Positions 7,127 to 7,217 of a stretch of 7,217 nt of DNA are shown here, in pieces. The stretch's first letter is position 1; the number at the start of each line of letters is the position of its first letter. The DNA lies in assembly GCA_964551815.1 (NCBI GenBank), contig CAZKEL010000078.1, forward strand, positions 1-7,217, written 5' to 3'. The translations under genes were made by a program, and so were the position numbers. Source of the DNA: D37C17 sp964551815. Its GTDB lineage: Bacteria > Fidelibacterota > Marinisomatia > SCGC-AAA003-L08 > D37C17. The notes under the pieces were generated by a model that had not been told where the DNA came from, did not search any database, and saw only the letters and a program-made list of their open reading frames with translations.

Positions 7127-7217
7127 TTATTGAAACAGATCATTACCACTTTTCCTAAATATATAAGGTTCTTCACACTTAACGATACTTTTTTCAATGT
7201 AGGTTGTAGATAAACAG
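7127..7217 (-). CDS. Probable C-terminal end of a convergent gene, cut by the window edge
   Basis: On the minus strand a frame is open from the right edge and stops at TAA (7127-7129), just outside the terminator hairpin. It encodes 29 residues, beginning CLSTTYIEKS and ending RKSGNDLFQ. The stop sits exactly where a gene sharing the bidirectional terminator would end. The evidence is positional only: 29 stop-free codons can arise by chance in AT-rich DNA, and the peptide is not recognised. A second minus-strand frame is also open here but runs through the hairpin and into the PorV/PorQ-like gene, so it is less likely. Confidence 0.5.
   Translation of the reverse strand, partial: CLSTTYIEKSIVKCEEPYIFRKSGNDLFQ

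Noticed and set aside
6997..7197. Minus-strand open frame with TTG start at 7197
   Set aside because: It reads through the terminator hairpin and over the 3' end of the PorV/PorQ-like gene, and has low-complexity Lys/Phe-rich content from the A and T runs.
1..7217. tRNA, rRNA, CRISPR array, insertion sequence or long direct repeats
   Set aside because: Coding sequence fills nearly the whole window and no repeat-spacer pattern, inverted terminal repeats or RNA-gene signatures were seen by eye.

Overview
The window is AT-rich bacterial DNA. It holds the 3' end of one tightly packed plus-strand operon, closed by a strong terminator, and what is probably the last codons of a convergent minus-strand gene at the right edge. 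All three operon genes encode exported proteins of outer-membrane or cell-surface type: a TonB-dependent receptor with an N-terminal carboxypeptidase-regulatory-like domain, a very large secreted protein ending in a type IX secretion (T9SS)-like/FlgD-like C-terminal domain, and a PorV/PorQ-type outer-membrane barrel. This combination points to the Fibrobacteres-Chlorobi-Bacteroidetes (FCB) superphylum. The AT richness, the protein style and the absence of a SusD partner fit Marinimicrobia (SAR406), with Ignavibacteria-like relatives as the alternative. The phylum call is inference from protein style, not a search result.

Layout. 2-2776 (+): TonB-dependent receptor. Its reading frame is already open at the left edge, so the true start, signal peptide and first strands of the regulatory domain lie outside the window. 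2777-2792: a 16-base gap with a clear Shine-Dalgarno site. 2793-6035 (+): 1080-residue secreted protein with a signal peptide, a large conserved-looking N-terminal region, a fibronectin-III-like middle, a second beta-rich region and a C-terminal sorting-like domain. 6036-6065: a 30-base gap with the next ribosome-binding site. 6066-7073 (+): PorV/PorQ-like barrel. 7094-7125: intrinsic terminator with symmetric A7/T7 flanks, so it should work in both directions. 7127-7217 (-): open frame whose stop codon abuts the terminator, probably the C-terminus of a convergent gene. There is no non-coding stretch over 300 bases.

How the genes may work together (inference): in Bacteroidota, PorV is the outer-membrane shuttle protein that takes T9SS cargo with a C-terminal signal from the translocon to the attachment complex. 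Here a PorV-like gene directly follows a gene whose product has such a C-terminal domain, and both follow a TonB-dependent receptor. The simplest reading is a surface module: the large protein is exported and displayed with help from the PorV-like protein, and may act beside the receptor in capturing a substrate, in the position SusD holds in SusC/SusD pairs. The substrate cannot be read from the sequence. The large protein is the most interesting element, since no enzymatic or binding function is evident despite extensive motif-like conserved-looking blocks.
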